Positions 12,601 to 25,500 of a stretch of 64,000 bases of DNA are shown here, one piece after another. Below the pieces are notes generated by a model. It was not told the origin of the DNA, ran no database searches, and worked only from the letters and a program-made list of their open reading frames with translations. A program made the position numbers and the translations under genes. Source of the stretch: Melastoma dodecandrum (taxonomy: Eukaryota; Streptophyta; Magnoliopsida; Myrtales; Melastomataceae); assembly GCA_029817715.1 (NCBI GenBank), contig JARUPY010000079.1, positions 868,001-932,000 of the forward strand, written 5' to 3'. Each line of letters opens with the position of its first letter. The first letter of the stretch is position 1.

Positions 12601-15600
12601 GAATAACCATCTTCCTCTTTTTTTGCTTGACATTTGTGATGACTTGATGATCATCCACAATTCTATTGCCTGCTTGACCATGGAGAGACTTAACGGCTTT
12701 TTCCTCGTTTCCTCATTCTTCAGGTAATTCAGCTGCGTAAAGCCTGTAGTCACCCCTATCTCTTCCCAGGTATTGAACCCGAGCCATATGAAGAGGGGGA
12801 ACACCTAGTTAAGGTTGGACCAACTAGAACTTTCAGGGTCGACCAGTTAACTGGTTTGGCAAATAGGGTGCTTTCCATGCCAATGTGATAAATAATTCTT
12901 GCATATGCCTTGTCTGAGTGGACTATTATCATCCTTGTCTTCTGCAGGCTAGTGGTAAGCTGATAATTTTAGACCGTCTTCTTCAGAAGCTATACGATTC
13001 TGGCCATCGTGTTCTTCTTTTTGCACAAATGACCCATACACTGGATATACTACAGGTTGGTTTCCCAGCACTTTTAAATTTACTTTTCATTTCTTTTTTT
13101 TTCTCTGGGTGAATAAGGATTCCATTCAATTCAAGGCAAGAGACTAAGGTCCCAAAATCAGTCCTGCAAGGGCTCCCACATGGAAGGTCCATGTGTAGTT
13201 AGTCGATTACACTATCCATTGAAAGTCAAAAAGTGATAAGGTCTTCCGCTTGTTGTAGTGCAATGTTGGCGAATTTGTCTGCTTCTTTATTGCCATCCCT
13301 CCGCACATGGATGATAGTTGCCTTTCCAAGGCTAGCCAAAAGCTAACCTACAGTTAAGAGGTTGACATGGATGATAGTTGCCTTTCCAAGGCTAGCCAAA
13401 AGCTAACCTACAATTAAGAGGTTGAGCATGCTTTTCTCGACTCCCTGAGGCATTTCATAAGTAATTCAGCATTAACTGGAATATCTAGTTCTTGCAGTCC
13501 TAAGTTCTGTGACGGCAGTAGGCCTTACTCTAAAGTGTAAGCCTCAGCTAAAAACTGGATGAAGCTAGAATTTTCTTGGCAAGGCCTAAGAGCCATCTGC
13601 CTTTTACACGACTTATTTTATTTCCAATTTTTATATAGGATTACTTGGAGTTCAGAAAGTATTCTTATGAGCGACTAGATGGATCAATACGGGCAGAGGA
13701 AAGGTTTGCTGCAATACGAAGTTTTAGTGGATGGTCAATCAATGATTTGGACATGCAGGATAATGAAAATTGTTCATTTGTGTTTTTAATATCCACAAGA
13801 GCCGGTGGAGTTGGCTTAAATCTTGTGGCTGCTGATACTGTAAGTCTCTCTATTTGTAAGAACTACACCTGCTATGTGCTGCTTGATACTGCCTGCACTA
13901 ATTTTAGTTCAAAACTAGAAACTAAAAAGGCTAAGGTGTTTTATTTATTTCTCAAATGTAGAATACTGTAATTGTGTATAATTCTCTTAATGGACCTATA
14001 ATGTTTATTCTTTTCGTTTATTCTCTATTTTTGGGTATTCAACTATTATGAAGACCTCAGTACAATCAGCTTGTCTTTTCAATGTATGGAAGAGCAAACA
14101 TTTGGAGTATTGATGAGGAAAAAACTGTTGAAGACATTTACCAGAAGAGCTATACAGCCTATCTATGAATTGTTTCCATTGATAGAAAGTATCTAATTTT
14201 AGATCCATCAATCAGGTTATTTTCTTTGAGCAAGACTGGAATCCTCAGGTGGACAAGCAAGCTTTGCAGCGCGCTCATCGGATTGGCCAATTAAATCATG
14301 TCATAGCTATTAATATAGTGACTTCTCGCTCTATTGAGGAGGTGAGAGTTAGTGCAATTATAACATGATTACATCATGTTCTTATCATTTTTTTTCTTTA
14401 TGTAAGGTGATCATGCGGAGAGCGGAGAGGAAAATGCTTCTTAGCCAAAACATAGTTGATGGTTCCTTTAAGAGAGACGAGACAGCTGGAGTTGATACTA
14501 GTGATTTGAGATCGTTCATATTTGGCTTGCAAAACTTTGATCCTACTCAAAATATTGAAGAGTCAGAAATGTCAGAACTGGATTCTCTAGCTAAAAAAGT
14601 GACTGATATGCGTCATGAGCATGGTGAGGACAGGAGGAAAATTGAGATGAATTATGCAGAACTTTTGGACAGCGGTGATGGTTCTGAAGCATCTCTTGCT
14701 TCCGTCAGACCAGATACCGAGTTTGATGAAGCTTCTTATCTCTCCTGGATTGAGAAGTTCAAAGAATCATCGAATGCAAATAATGATTTCAACGTAAGTT
14801 TTTCCCCAAGAAAGGTCGTAGATCGTGACAATGGACATCTGCATATGGAGGCTGTGAGAAAGAAGGAAGAGAGAAAGTTGCAGAAGTGGGAGTCCCTAGG
14901 ATATCATTCGCTGTCTGTCGAAGAGCCTATGCCACCTTCCCCTGGTTATATCTTTCCGGATTCTGGTTCTCTGCATTTTGTGTACGGAGACTGCACGCAG
15001 CCGTCGAAAGTTTGTCCATCTGAGCCAGCTATTATATTCAGGTTTATTCATTGAAACTTTTGATCAGTGAATAATCCATTGTTATTTCCCATCTGGTTGC
15101 TTTCAATTTTCATTGTCTTTTCTGGTCTAAGATCTGAGTTGATCCAGCATGCTGCCATGATATCTCTATGAGAATCCCTCATTGAGTAGACGATTGATAC
15201 GAGGATTCCGAGATTACCACCCCGAAAGCTAGCATGAGGGGTGGTGATCACGGAATCCTTGTATCAAGTGATATTAGATCTTTTTCCGCCCTTTCGAATG
15301 CAAACATGCGGCACGGGAGGTGACGCTGGTGAAAGAGATTTGGCCAGCTGAAGAGGCCGGTAATGGAGGAAAAAAAGGAATGTTGGGGTTAGGTTAAGCT
15401 AAAGCCCAGATTGCTCGCGTGGACGTCGGATTCGGAAGCGTGGTGGAACGATGTGTGGAAGATGACCCACATCGGATGAGCATCATCACCCGATGTTGGA
15501 CTAGTTCCACACATCAACCATCTGGTCATTCATTAGAATTAATCATGACATAACAGTCGGTGATGCAGAAAGAAGGGCGAGTAGGGATAATTTGTTATTG

Positions 15601-16700
15601 CAGATGTGTTTTGTATAGGAGGGATAATTTGTTATTGCATATGTGTTTTGTATAGGATGTCGAGATAACAATACGTTCCTTCTCCGTTAGACTACATTTT
15701 TGTTGAGGAAAACTTACTCGTTCTTGTTGATTTTGTTGATCAATATTCTTGTAATTTTACCACTCGTTCATGTATGGAACTAATAATTTTGTTTCAACTA
15801 ATGAGGAGCCCCTTTTCTTCCCTTGGGCAGCTGTGTGGACAATTCTGGGAGATGGGGCCATGGAGGCATGTTTGATTCCCTGGCCAAACTTTCCTCAAAC
15901 GTTGCCTCCGCATATGAACGTGCAGCTGAGTTCCATGACCTTCATCTTGGTGATCTTCACCTTATAAAAATTGAAGGTTTGACATGCCCCTCTCCTGATA
16001 TTAAATTTCTGTTGCCGTGAACCATGCAGCTGAATCAATTTCTGTGAATAAACGAACCTTCCTCGTCAATCAACATGTTAATTGGTAGCATAGAGTATGT
16101 GCACAACTCTAGATTTGAAATCCTGTCCGGTCCTTTATTTGGAAAAACCTAATTTGGGCATAATTTTTGATACTTCGTGCCGGCAGTAACGCTGTTCTGT
16201 CTCCACATTGTTTTCATTGTCTCAGGAAGCTTGGACGAGCAGAAGCCCAGCGGTGAGTGTTCCCTATGGGTGGCGTTGGCTGTCGTCCAGTCATATAACC
16301 CCAGACGTATAGTTCCGCGAAGTGATATCTCCATACCAGATCTGGATCGTTGCTTAGCAAAGGTTTCCCATTCGGCTGCACAGAACTGTGGTAATGATTG
16401 TTGCTACTATATCCTACACTCCTGGCAACACCTCCACTGCTTCCTGACACTGCCCCTTAATCCATGCATTTCATATTTAAAAAGCTTCAATTCACATGCC
16501 ACGAATCGGATACGGGGACGGATCGGATCGCTCAGTGTGGTACTCGGCAGAACGGCTCCTCCGTAAATACGCTGCCATCTCCGGCACAAGGATTTTTGTG
16601 TAAGCCACATTCTTGGTTATATCTGTGCAGAAGTCAACTGTTAGTAACTTCACATTCACATTGCAGGTACTATTACCGGGGGACAACCTGTGGAATTTGA
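9656..16700 (+). CDS. CHR10: SNF2-family chromatin remodeler with C-terminal macro domain (CHD1L/ALC1-like, Arabidopsis CHR10/ASG3 type)
   Basis: Seventeen exons: 9656-9878, 9974-9981, 10094-10172, 10252-10412, 10510-10641, 10842-11022, 11809-11944, 12046-12163, 12724-12813, 12948-13055, 13639-13839, 14216-14341, 14407-15041, 15831-15976, 16226-16390, 16485-16599, 16667-16700. They total 2658 nt, or 885 residues. The SNF2 ATPase lobe starts near residue 50 with the ATP loop DEMGLGKT (Lys82), motif Ia LILCPLSV, the Walker B variant DEAQ (191-194) and TGTPIQNN. The helicase C lobe (about 380-520) has [11 protein letters not shown] and QRAHRIGQ. An acidic linker (522-730) leads to a macro domain (about 733-885) with [28 protein letters not shown] and [11 protein letters not shown], matching the poly(ADP-ribose)-binding tail of CHD1L/ALC1. 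The family slides nucleosomes in the DNA-damage response; the Arabidopsis relative affects seed germination. An in-frame ATG at 9695 is an alternative start. Confidence 0.92.
9974..9981 (+). other. 8-nt microexon 2 of the CHR10-like gene
   Basis: Exon 1 ends in phase 1 at 9878 before GT. The bases GAGATGAG are preceded by TTTGCAG and followed by GTGGTT, and exon 3 starts at 10094 after an AG. Only inclusion of these 8 bases restores the conserved G-D-E-M-G-L-G-K-T order. Skipping it would shift the frame directly before the ATP-binding loop. Confidence 0.8.
13225..13600 (-). pseudogene. antisense plant RNase H (RVT_3-type) relic inside CHR10 intron 10
   Basis: On the minus strand the intron reads [19 protein letters not shown], then after a gap [30 protein letters not shown] in pieces. 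This is the tail of the RNase H-like domain found in plant LINE elements and 'putative ribonuclease H protein' genes. The acidic site context (LAEAYTLE) and the final RDGNKEAD motif are recognisable. A stop follows LAEAYTLE, and the 60-bp duplication at 13305-13424 disrupts the frame. It is probably a decayed LINE insertion and has no expected function. Confidence 0.6.
13305..13424. repeat. 60-bp near-perfect tandem duplication
   Basis: Two adjacent 60-bp copies (13305-13364 and 13365-13424) differ at a single base (CAGTTAAG versus CAATTAAG). They sit in intron 10 within the RNase H relic, so the duplication appears more recent than the relic's insertion. Confidence 0.9.
15194..15267. repeat. 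30-bp inverted repeat hairpin in CHR10 intron 13
   Basis: The left arm at 15194-15223 (TTGATACGAGGATTCCGAGA start) pairs with the right arm at 15238-15267, with only a few mismatches across 30 bp and a 14-base loop. It could be a terminal fragment of a small inverted-repeat element. The surrounding 15,180-15,670 looks like inserted repetitive DNA. Confidence 0.75.
15583..15656. repeat. 37-bp tandem duplication
   Basis: Two adjacent copies starting AGGGATAATTTGTTATTGCA (15583 and 15620) lie in the long intron 13 of the remodeler. They differ by one base. Confidence 0.85.
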
Positions 16701-18345
16701 GCTCGGGGCTGTATGTTGATGGCCTTGTGGGTCATCGTGCCTTCGCTTAAGATGTATATGCACAACTATTGAAGTAGCTATGATGTCTGCACAAAACAGA
16801 CATGGTTTTGTGGTAGTTTGTATGATATATAGAGTTTTTGAAACTAAATCATAATTCAATCTAACATCCAATCATACACTATTAAAGGGAAGAAGTTGTC
16901 CACCATTCATTTGCCCGAATTTGTTTCTCGTAACGTTGAATGAAATAGGAATAAATTTATAATTTTTCAACTAATATCAATAACTCGGAGTTTTTAGCTT
17001 TGAAGCTCAATTTTAAAAAAATCCGAAGTTTTCAACTAATATCAATATCTATCTGGGCTTTGTGAGAGTTTAAGTGGTAGGTAAGTAATAGAGGTTGAGT
17101 CAAAAAAGACGGGTAAATTGAAGAATAAGACAACAGCTTTGTGGCATAAGCAAAGTGGTAAATGACAAGCTTGCAAATGAACTGAGACCTCAGGATGTTG
17201 CACTTGCGTAAGAGGCGTCTTCAACATCACGCACATCTGAACGTTGTAACAACAACTTCCACAAGAGATACATGGCAGTGCGATTATCCATCTCAGGAGA
17301 GATAGAGAGATACAACTCGAAAGAGCTCCTCCCTACCCCGTAAAAGACTATACAATCAGCGTGAGTACCACTTGTTGGGAAGAACTTGCTTGGGGGATAA
17401 ATGAGGTGCACGCGTGTCTACACATTTTCTCTCTTGGCAGCTAACTTTTGTGATTTCTGAAACACTTTCAAAACTGCTTCAGCTGCAATCTTCTTGTTAG
17501 GTTGCCAGCAATCCTTTGTATTTTGAGATTCCCAATCAAACAAAACCACTCCAAAAAAGACTTCCCACCATTTTTGCTGAAAGGTTAAAAAAAAAAAAAA
17601 AATTCTTAAAAAATTTAGGGTAATTAAATAAATTCCTAAACTAGACTCCACCTGTACATGTGTACTCTGTTCAATATACACAAGCTACGTTGTCAAGATA
17701 AGTAGTTTTTAATATTTTTTATTTATTTGTGATTTTAGAAATAAATTAAATAGCTTTGCTATATTTTATAAGATAAGACGGAACATATTATGATAGATAT
17801 CTGAAATAGGTTATTAATATTCCTGATGATTATGCATGTTAAGTCGAGGTTATATTCAATGAAGTAGAAATTGATCTGAGTAGATATAATCTAGAAATTG
17901 ATAATTGAAATCCTCTGTCGTATGGTTAGAATTAAATCAATCAGATCCTATTCAAATGTTGGCGATTTGATTTAATTTGCATTCAAATATAATTAGTTAT
18001 AAGAAGCGTCAACATCAATATGCCACTGCAATTCCAACGGTAAATACTTACATTGAGTTAGAGATGCGGCGGAGGAGACATTCACATGTATGAGCTCAAG
18101 TAAAGAAACGATGCTTCATATAGCCTTGCATTAAAGGCCTTAAGGCGAACAAAAGACGATATTCTTTAGTGAACATCATTTCATGATGATTGGATTACGA
18201 GGATATTGGAAAGTAGTTAATCCGATTCTGATGATGAGTTTGACGATGAGAGGGCAATGAAGACGATTGCATTCGACGGAAAGAACATGCATTACACAGA
18301 CTTTGTTATTCTCCACTCGTATATCAATGTTGTGGTAAAATAAGA
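16701..18345. other. CHR10 3' flank and unassigned AT-rich spacer
   Basis: Begins with the likely 3' UTR of the remodeler. Around 17,420-17,680 a minus-strand frame ends in KIAAEAVLKVFQKSQKLAAK, a lysine/alanine-rich helix-like tail that I cannot assign to a family. From about 17,700 onwards the DNA is AT-rich and without recognisable genes. Confidence 0.5.
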
Positions 18346-18828
18346 TCATCCTAATTTGGATAGTAAGGTTTGTAAACGAATTAATCGTAAACCAAGATCG
18401 CCGCAATCGATTTAAATCACAAAACATAGAAAAATGAAAGCGTACATATTTTCGCAATGATCTCAAATCAGATCGTGAAAGCTTAGATATGTAGGTACGA
18501 TCTGCAACAAATATTAACAAGGTACCATGCGCCTTTCCCTCCTCCTAATGTAAAGACCGATGGAATTATCATTCTTTTTATTAGTGTGAGAAGGGCGTTA
18601 ATATAAATGTGACAAGCCATTCCATTTGGAGCTTACGTCGATGTTGGGCCAACATTGAATTGCCGTTAAACCTACATCAATAACAAAACGAGATGTAGCA
18701 AAAGTGCAAATTGAAGATCACTCAAACCGAAATGAGTTTGTCTCGTATATTAACATACAACTCATTTTAGAAAAACAATTAATTTTGGACATAATAAAAT
18801 AAAACATTTATAAAAATTCCTACATTCT
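18346..18828 (-). repeat. probable 3' LTR region of a copia element (minus orientation)
   Basis: Lies immediately 3' (on the minus strand) of the copia RNase H relic. On the minus strand its start reads GTGGAAGAATGTAGGAATTT, resembling the GGGAGAATGTTGGAAT junction common at copia LTR starts. It ends near TTTACGATTAATTCG. Exact borders cannot be set without a second LTR copy. Confidence 0.4.
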
Positions 18829-20629
18829 TCCACTAGGCTATGATTAATTTCGAAGTTCAAAACATGTGCTTTTAAAAAAGCTCTCGGCTGTACACATATA
18901 TGGCCATATCATAGTAGATATACATGGCAACATCTCAAAACAACCCTGACCATCAAAGTCGCTAACATCAATCCATATTTGTCATCACATCATTTGACAA
19001 CATTGCACAGTCATGATCACAATCATAGACAACTTTAACATCAACGGGTAAATGTGGCGGTGTAGCAGAAAACAACATCCCTCAATGATGATCATAACGA
19101 TGCTATTTTCAATCATCCTATAAATTTTCCCGTAACATCTATACATCATAGAAGTTAGGAAAATTCCTTTGTAACCTTTACATTTCACTGAAGTTAGAGA
19201 AAAAACTGATGTATCATGCATGCCTCAGTGAAATCAGAGTATCCATCTGTGACCTTAGTACTTCTTAGAAGCCGAATGAAATAAATTGGCACTAATGCCC
19301 CGTATGCAAATATACAACTCGCAAGAAACTTATTGGTGTCACAAGAAGCTTATTGATCATCATATGATACTGAAACGACCAAGAATCTCAAATCATACAT
19401 CAATGTCAATATCAAAACGAGTCAAACAATGACTCCCACTAACCAAGTACATCACAAGACTCTACAATCTCCATGATGGTTACATGAACCTAAAAAATAT
19501 CATGTGATAACCTCTTGGTTAGTGGGTCTGTAATCATTGCATCAGTGCGGATGCACTCAATATCTACATACATCCCTTTTCTTCACTTAATCCCCAACAG
19601 CGAGATATGTGATCTCTATATGCTCGAACAACTAGAACTCTTATTGTTCGTTGATAATAACACAGTCACTATTATCACAAAATACTCTCAATGATATGTG
19701 TATAGAATCAACAACCACAAGCTTAAAAATGAAGTTTTTAAGCCAAATAACATGTGTCACCACCCCATAACATACCACAAACTCAGCTTGCATATTGGGG
19801 AAAACCGTCAGAGTTTGTTTCACACTTTTTCAAGAAATTATACTTCCGGTCATCATGAATATATATCCTAAAATAGATTTTTTATTATTCGGATATATCC
19901 CAAAATCAGAATCAGTATAATCACTACTTCAAGATTGTTTGGATGCCTGTACACAAGCATATAATCATGTGTCCGCTTCGGATACCTCATCACTTTCTTG
20001 ACGGACATCCCATGACCGGGACCTGGATTATACTGACATTTGCCAAGATTATTCACCGCAAATGCAATATCCAACTTAGGGCATATTTGTGCGTACATTA
20101 AACTCCCACAATACTAGCATAAGGTACATTCACCAATGGCTCCTTTTTGGAGTTATTCTCGGGACACAAATTTTTATTAACTTTGTCCCCCTTTTGGACA
20201 TGCGTAACACTAATCAATATATGCCCTTTAAGAGAGTCCCAATAGCCCATGAGATCTATCTCGCTGTATATTTATCACGAGAACAAAAGACGCCTTTCCA
20301 AGATCTTTTATACTAAAAGACCTTGTTGACATCATTTTAGTTTCATACAGCAAACTGACATCACTACTAGAAAGTATGATATCATCAACATACAAGATTA
20401 GAAAAATATATTTGCTCACACTAGTCTTTAAGTAGATACATTCACTTTATTCTCAACAAAATCAAAAGAAGTCACTACCTTGTCAAATTTCCGGTAATAT
20501 TGACGAGATGTCTACTTTACACCATAAATGGACTTCTTAAGTTTGCAGACCATGTTCTCTGTACCAATTTCCTCAAAACTCTCTGGTTGTACTATATAAA
20601 AATCCTCGCCTGAAATGTTCCAAAGCTTC

Positions 20630-22225
20630 GCATTTATTAAAACTATAGTCTAGTTCCTTTATTAATGAGAAAACGTTACAAGATACCCGTACAAAATTTC
20701 AATGATAAGTAGATTACATGTAATTTAATCTAATTTTAATTACGTCTCCGTGAAAACTCTAAAACCTGTAAAGACATCACAAACCAACACATGTTAGTCA
20801 TAAAGAATCATGGGCCCTACTTCAAATTCCATCCGTATTTCAACCTACTCGCCCTTGTTCAACTACAACCCGAACTCAACCCCACAACCGACATTCTTAT
20901 CGCTCCTTCACTCATATGGGGCACGTTCTATCATGAGGCCTATTTCCTGCTCTCATTCCAGCCCTCTTTCAGAACTAATCCGCTGTAGTAAGGTACTACA
21001 CAAATTCACATTGTAGTCTCGGACATAACCCATTTTGAGACATTATTCACGATATCCACCCATTGCGTCAATTACGCCATCATTTCAGGCTTCTTCCAAC
21101 CAGCCTTAATGGCTTATTAACAGGGCATTCTGGGGCCATGGATCATCCATGCCCCTGCCAAGTACCATGATCCGGCCATCCTCAATCCTGCCATCACATG
21201 CCTTCACCGCATATGATCGTTACTTCAATACACCACTATCTCAGTGTATTTTTCTAATACACCTCTAGGAAATCAGTCCTCATGCGGACTCTTTTCCTTC
21301 CTACCCATCCCCCTCAGCCTTGTGAATAAAATCTGCCCATAGTACGTAGAGATGTATCACAGGCCCACACACCAACACTAACAACACAATAGTAACACAT
21401 CTAGAGGATGCGATGTTTATGGCCGGTAAGGGAAACACATAAGAGGAGTGGAGAAGGACTGTACCTCAAGCTTGAATCCCTTTCGAGCTCTATTAGTTCC
21501 TCCTCCTTTGCAAGACTTCACCACGGGGTAACCGAGCTTAAGAAGCCGTCCTTGGTTGGATCCTTGTCCAGTGCTTTCTTTTCTTGTTCACCTCCCCCTC
21601 TCCTTGTTCGGCTTTCTTCCCCCCTTTCCCCAATATTTCCGGACCTGAAAATCGAAGTGTAAGGGAAATGGGTTTCTTCTTTTTTTTTTTTTCCTTTCTT
21701 CCTTCCAGATGAAGATCATCGGGGAAAAAGAAAAATGGGAATTTCTCCCCCCCATTTGTCCTTTCCCAGACACACGGTGGCTCTATTCATGGGAAAAATG
21801 GGTTTCGTGGGATTGAGGGAGAACTCTCATTCACCCCCACCCCTTTTTCTAGGCTAGCCTTCTCCTCACGTGGGCTCTCCAACAAGACTCACTCTTCCTC
21901 CTTCATGGCCCTTCACGTGAGGCTTGGGCTTGGGAGGAAACATCTCTCAAAGGAGCAAGGTCACTCCCCATTCTTCTTATTAATCCTATCATCTATACGT
22001 TCTTGGTCACGCGTCACTTTAGAGGCTCTTTTAGTGTCCTTAGTCATCTTAAATCATCCCTGGATCAATCCCCAGTTATGCATTTTCGAAGTGTTCAAGA
22101 CTCGACGCTCTCACGTCTCATTGTTTCTTAACGTATTTATTAATGCGTTTGTTCAATATCAACGTGAATACTTCTCATAATGTAATTCCAATTACTTTCA
22201 AACATTACATTTACATATTCAAAAT
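20630..22225. mobile_element. about 1.6-kb insertion splitting the copia reverse transcriptase
   Basis: Copia sequence stops after the NGSL coding segment at about 22,225 and resumes at EDFYIVQPESF at about 20,620. The DNA between has no copia similarity. It is richer in C and T, contains CCC-rich tracts, and its short frames match nothing. It may be a solo LTR or other non-coding element. No clear target-site duplication was found by eye. Confidence 0.55.
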
Positions 22226-22599
22226 TAAACTACCATTTAGACAAGCAGTTTTGACGCCCGTCTGATATAGTTAAAGATCATGATGTGCAACCAAGGCCAT
22301 AATAATGCGAAAATCATCCTTAGAAGAAAAGGGAGAGAAGATCTCGGTATAATCAATGCAGGTTGCTGGGTAAAACCTTTTACCACTAAACTCGCCTTAT
22401 AACAATCCACCTTTTCATTAGTATTCCGCTTAGTTTTGAACATCCATTTATATTCAACTAGATGATGGCTATCCAAGAACCCACAAGCTCTCACACACCA
22501 TTATGTGACTTAAAAAAAATTTCATCTCTCATAAAATCAAGCCACAGACTACTATGACAACCAACAACACCCTCCTGATAATTTAAATGTAACTTTTAT

Positions 22600-25500
22600 C
22601 GAGTGTATGAGATGTTATTAAATTAGGGTCCGCAAATCATCATTCCTACGGAATTTATGAGTATTCTGATATATGAAAATTGTCATGTTGTTGACGATTA
22701 GGATGACTTAAATCATAGCTGTCATCTGATTAGGAGGTGTTAATTACAAGTACGTGCATCTTATGTTGATTTCGAAATAGTCATGTGTGAAGTAATGAAA
22801 ATGAATGAAAGAAGGAGGTTGGATATTTGTCATAAATATCCCATGTTGTCTTATGATAACATTGGTGTTAGATATGTCCTAGTACCGATGGAAGCCGATT
22901 GTGATATTAAACTACTAGTTGATTTTACAATCGAAAGACCAAATAATATACATGAACTATATGTTACTCATGAGTGTGTTGAGGGAATGAGTTGCCTTAT
23001 TATCAGTCTGAGGTTGATAGTAGAGGTGTTACTCTAGTATTGTAATCGAGATGTAGGTCTGGAGGTGTAGGTTGGGCAGTTCAACCAAGGTGTATATGTG
23101 GAGGTGTTAGTCATGCAGGTGAATTGGGGCGTACATGTGAAATAGAAGCTGTGATAAATGGTAATGTCCACGACTGCTATGAGGAGAGAGAAATAATCGA
23201 TAATGCATTCTAATGAAGAAGGAACTGATGAGGAAATGTTTAATAATATAGATGTGCATGCATAACCATATGATGAGGGTTTTGGTTGGGATGTAGAAGA
23301 TGAGAAAGATGAGGGAGGAGAAGAGTAGCCGTAGAGTAGAGAAGCCACCGCCTTTCTACATTGAGAATGCAAATGATGGGAAGATGATCTTTGATGAGTA
23401 TGCGAACTATCTAGTGTTGAACTCGCTCGAGGATATCAATAAATTTCACAAAGGAATACATTTCAAGGATAAAAGTCATCTTCGAGATGTAGTTAACACT
23501 TTTCATATTAAAAATCACTACAATTATGAAATACATGAATCGGATAAGAGTTTGTATAATGTTTTTCGTGTTGATTACGGTGAAGGGTGCATGTAGAAGT
23601 TGCACGCATCAGAGGGCTTGTGATGATGAATTTAGAGTGGCAATCCTCACAGTTGTTTGATTGTGGTGCATAGTCAAGATCATATCCAATTGGATTCAAA
23701 CTTCATAGCTTCTTACTTTTGGAGTTTTGTTAGAGAATTGCCTGAAGTGAAAGTGTCTTTGTTGCGTAACGTTCTAAGAGGGAGATTCAGTTATGATGTA
23801 CCAAGGAGACATGTATGGGATGCAAAGCAGAAATCGATCATAATGAAATGTGGTGATTGAGCCAAATCGTAAAATGAGCTATCTCAGCTATTGAATGCCA
23901 TTATAGTTTCAAACTAATGACTCATAGTTGATTGCAGAGGTTCATACATTTTAAGAGATGCTCAGTTCACTTTTCAGAAGGTATCTTGGGCGTTTGGGCC
24001 AATCATAATGGCCTTCAACCATTGTCATCCAACAGTGAGTATTGATGGGACATTCTTGTATGGCAAATATAACCTGAAGCTTTTAATTACTTGTAGTATG
24101 GACCATTAGCTTTTGCTTTTGTCAATGAATAGAAATATGACTCACGAAGCTGGTTTTTTGAAATGCCTTAAGGCTGACATTTTCAGTGGTCATATCGGTG
24201 GGATTTGTTTGATTTTAGATATCACTGACATTCAATTAGTCGTTCAAGATGTTGAAGTTAGATGGACGCAGCCATTTGTGCCTTGGAGATTTTATCTTCA
24301 ACCCGTTGCAAGCAATTTCAACTCGCGGTATAAGAATATTTTTTGCATGAGGAGGTTGGTAATTGTTGCGCGTAAAGCTATGATGCCCAAGTATAAGCCA
24401 ATCCTAAGAAACTTACTGTGAGTATTACCTAAAGCATCATAGTTCTTTAATGAAATGCATTCAGAGCTTGGGTGCTAAGTCATGATGGATTTCGTCGATT
24501 TAAAGCAATGACGACAAATTTAAGTGAGAGATACAATTAAATTATACGTGGTGCAAGGATTTACCGGTCTCAGTGTTGGTTCAAAAGACATTGTACAAGT
24601 GCGTACCAAACTGGAACAACCGACGTGATGAGACAAACGATGCACTTAATGGCAATGAGAATTCACTCGTATATGCATATATCGTATAACGAGAAACATG
24701 AACAAAAGTAAACGATTCCAGGTTGTAATGATAAATAGGGATGAATCACACTTCGTTGCTACATCTCAAGGAAAGTATCTAATGAAATAAGTGTGGTTGA
24801 CTAAGAGGGCATGTACGTGCAAGAAATGACAAATATACCACATCCCTTGTGCCCATGCCTTGGCTTGTCTTGCTTTTGTTCTAATGGATAATAGCACAAG
24901 CTTTAATAAGTTCTACAGTTAGGAGAATAAGAAAACCATTTACTTTGAAAAATAGTCATCCTTCGATTGTCGTGAAGATTGACCAGATTATCAATTCCCG
25001 AAGGTCAAACACGATCGGAATCGTATTCGTACCAAGAGAAGGCCAAGATCTACACGTATACACAATGTGATGGATATAGGACAAACTAACAAGTCAACAT
25101 GCGACATATGCCGCAAAGAAGGACATTATACACGATGTTGTCCATAAAAATAATTTTTTTATTTATACCACCACCGCTTCATATTATTTATTCCTTATTT
25201 CTGTCATATGGTGATATTAATGCTCATTTCTATCATTCGTTATTGCAGGTGATGTTTCCAAATCAACGGTCGGATGATTTACTTCACAGTCAAGCTGATC
25301 ACCTATCTATGGTAGTGTGGAAAGAAGGGCACTCATCGGCGAGACTCAATTTCTCTAGTATATTTACTTCTATGTACTTTTTAATCGTGCTTGATATATA
25401 CTACATGAATGCAGAACCATGTACTATATTGACGTCGTCTGAAGCATTATATTAAGAGTATGCAAGTGGATCCTCGAATGGATATTTATCTACGCCAGTT

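Larger units (their letters stand above)
18346..22590 (-). mobile_element. degenerate Ty1/copia retrotransposon, 5' truncated and interrupted
   Basis: Reading on the minus strand from high to low coordinates: the start of reverse transcriptase near 22494 (WMFKTKRNTNEKVDCYKA, then VKTACLNGSL at about 22250); then after a 1.6-kb interruption VCKLKKSIYGVK (about 20560); the catalytic LYVDDIILSSSD (about 20390); the C-terminal RT part PKLDIAFAVNNLGKCQYNP (about 20080); and the RNase H piece with EFVVCYGVVTHVIWLKNFIF (about 19780). Stops and frameshifts separate every block, so it is inactive. Gag, protease and integrase are missing upstream, where the MULE begins. Confidence 0.8.

Noticed and set aside
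16149..16871. Several overlapping short ORFs at the end of the remodeler
   Set aside because: They are read-through or antisense shadows of the last macro-domain exons and introns.
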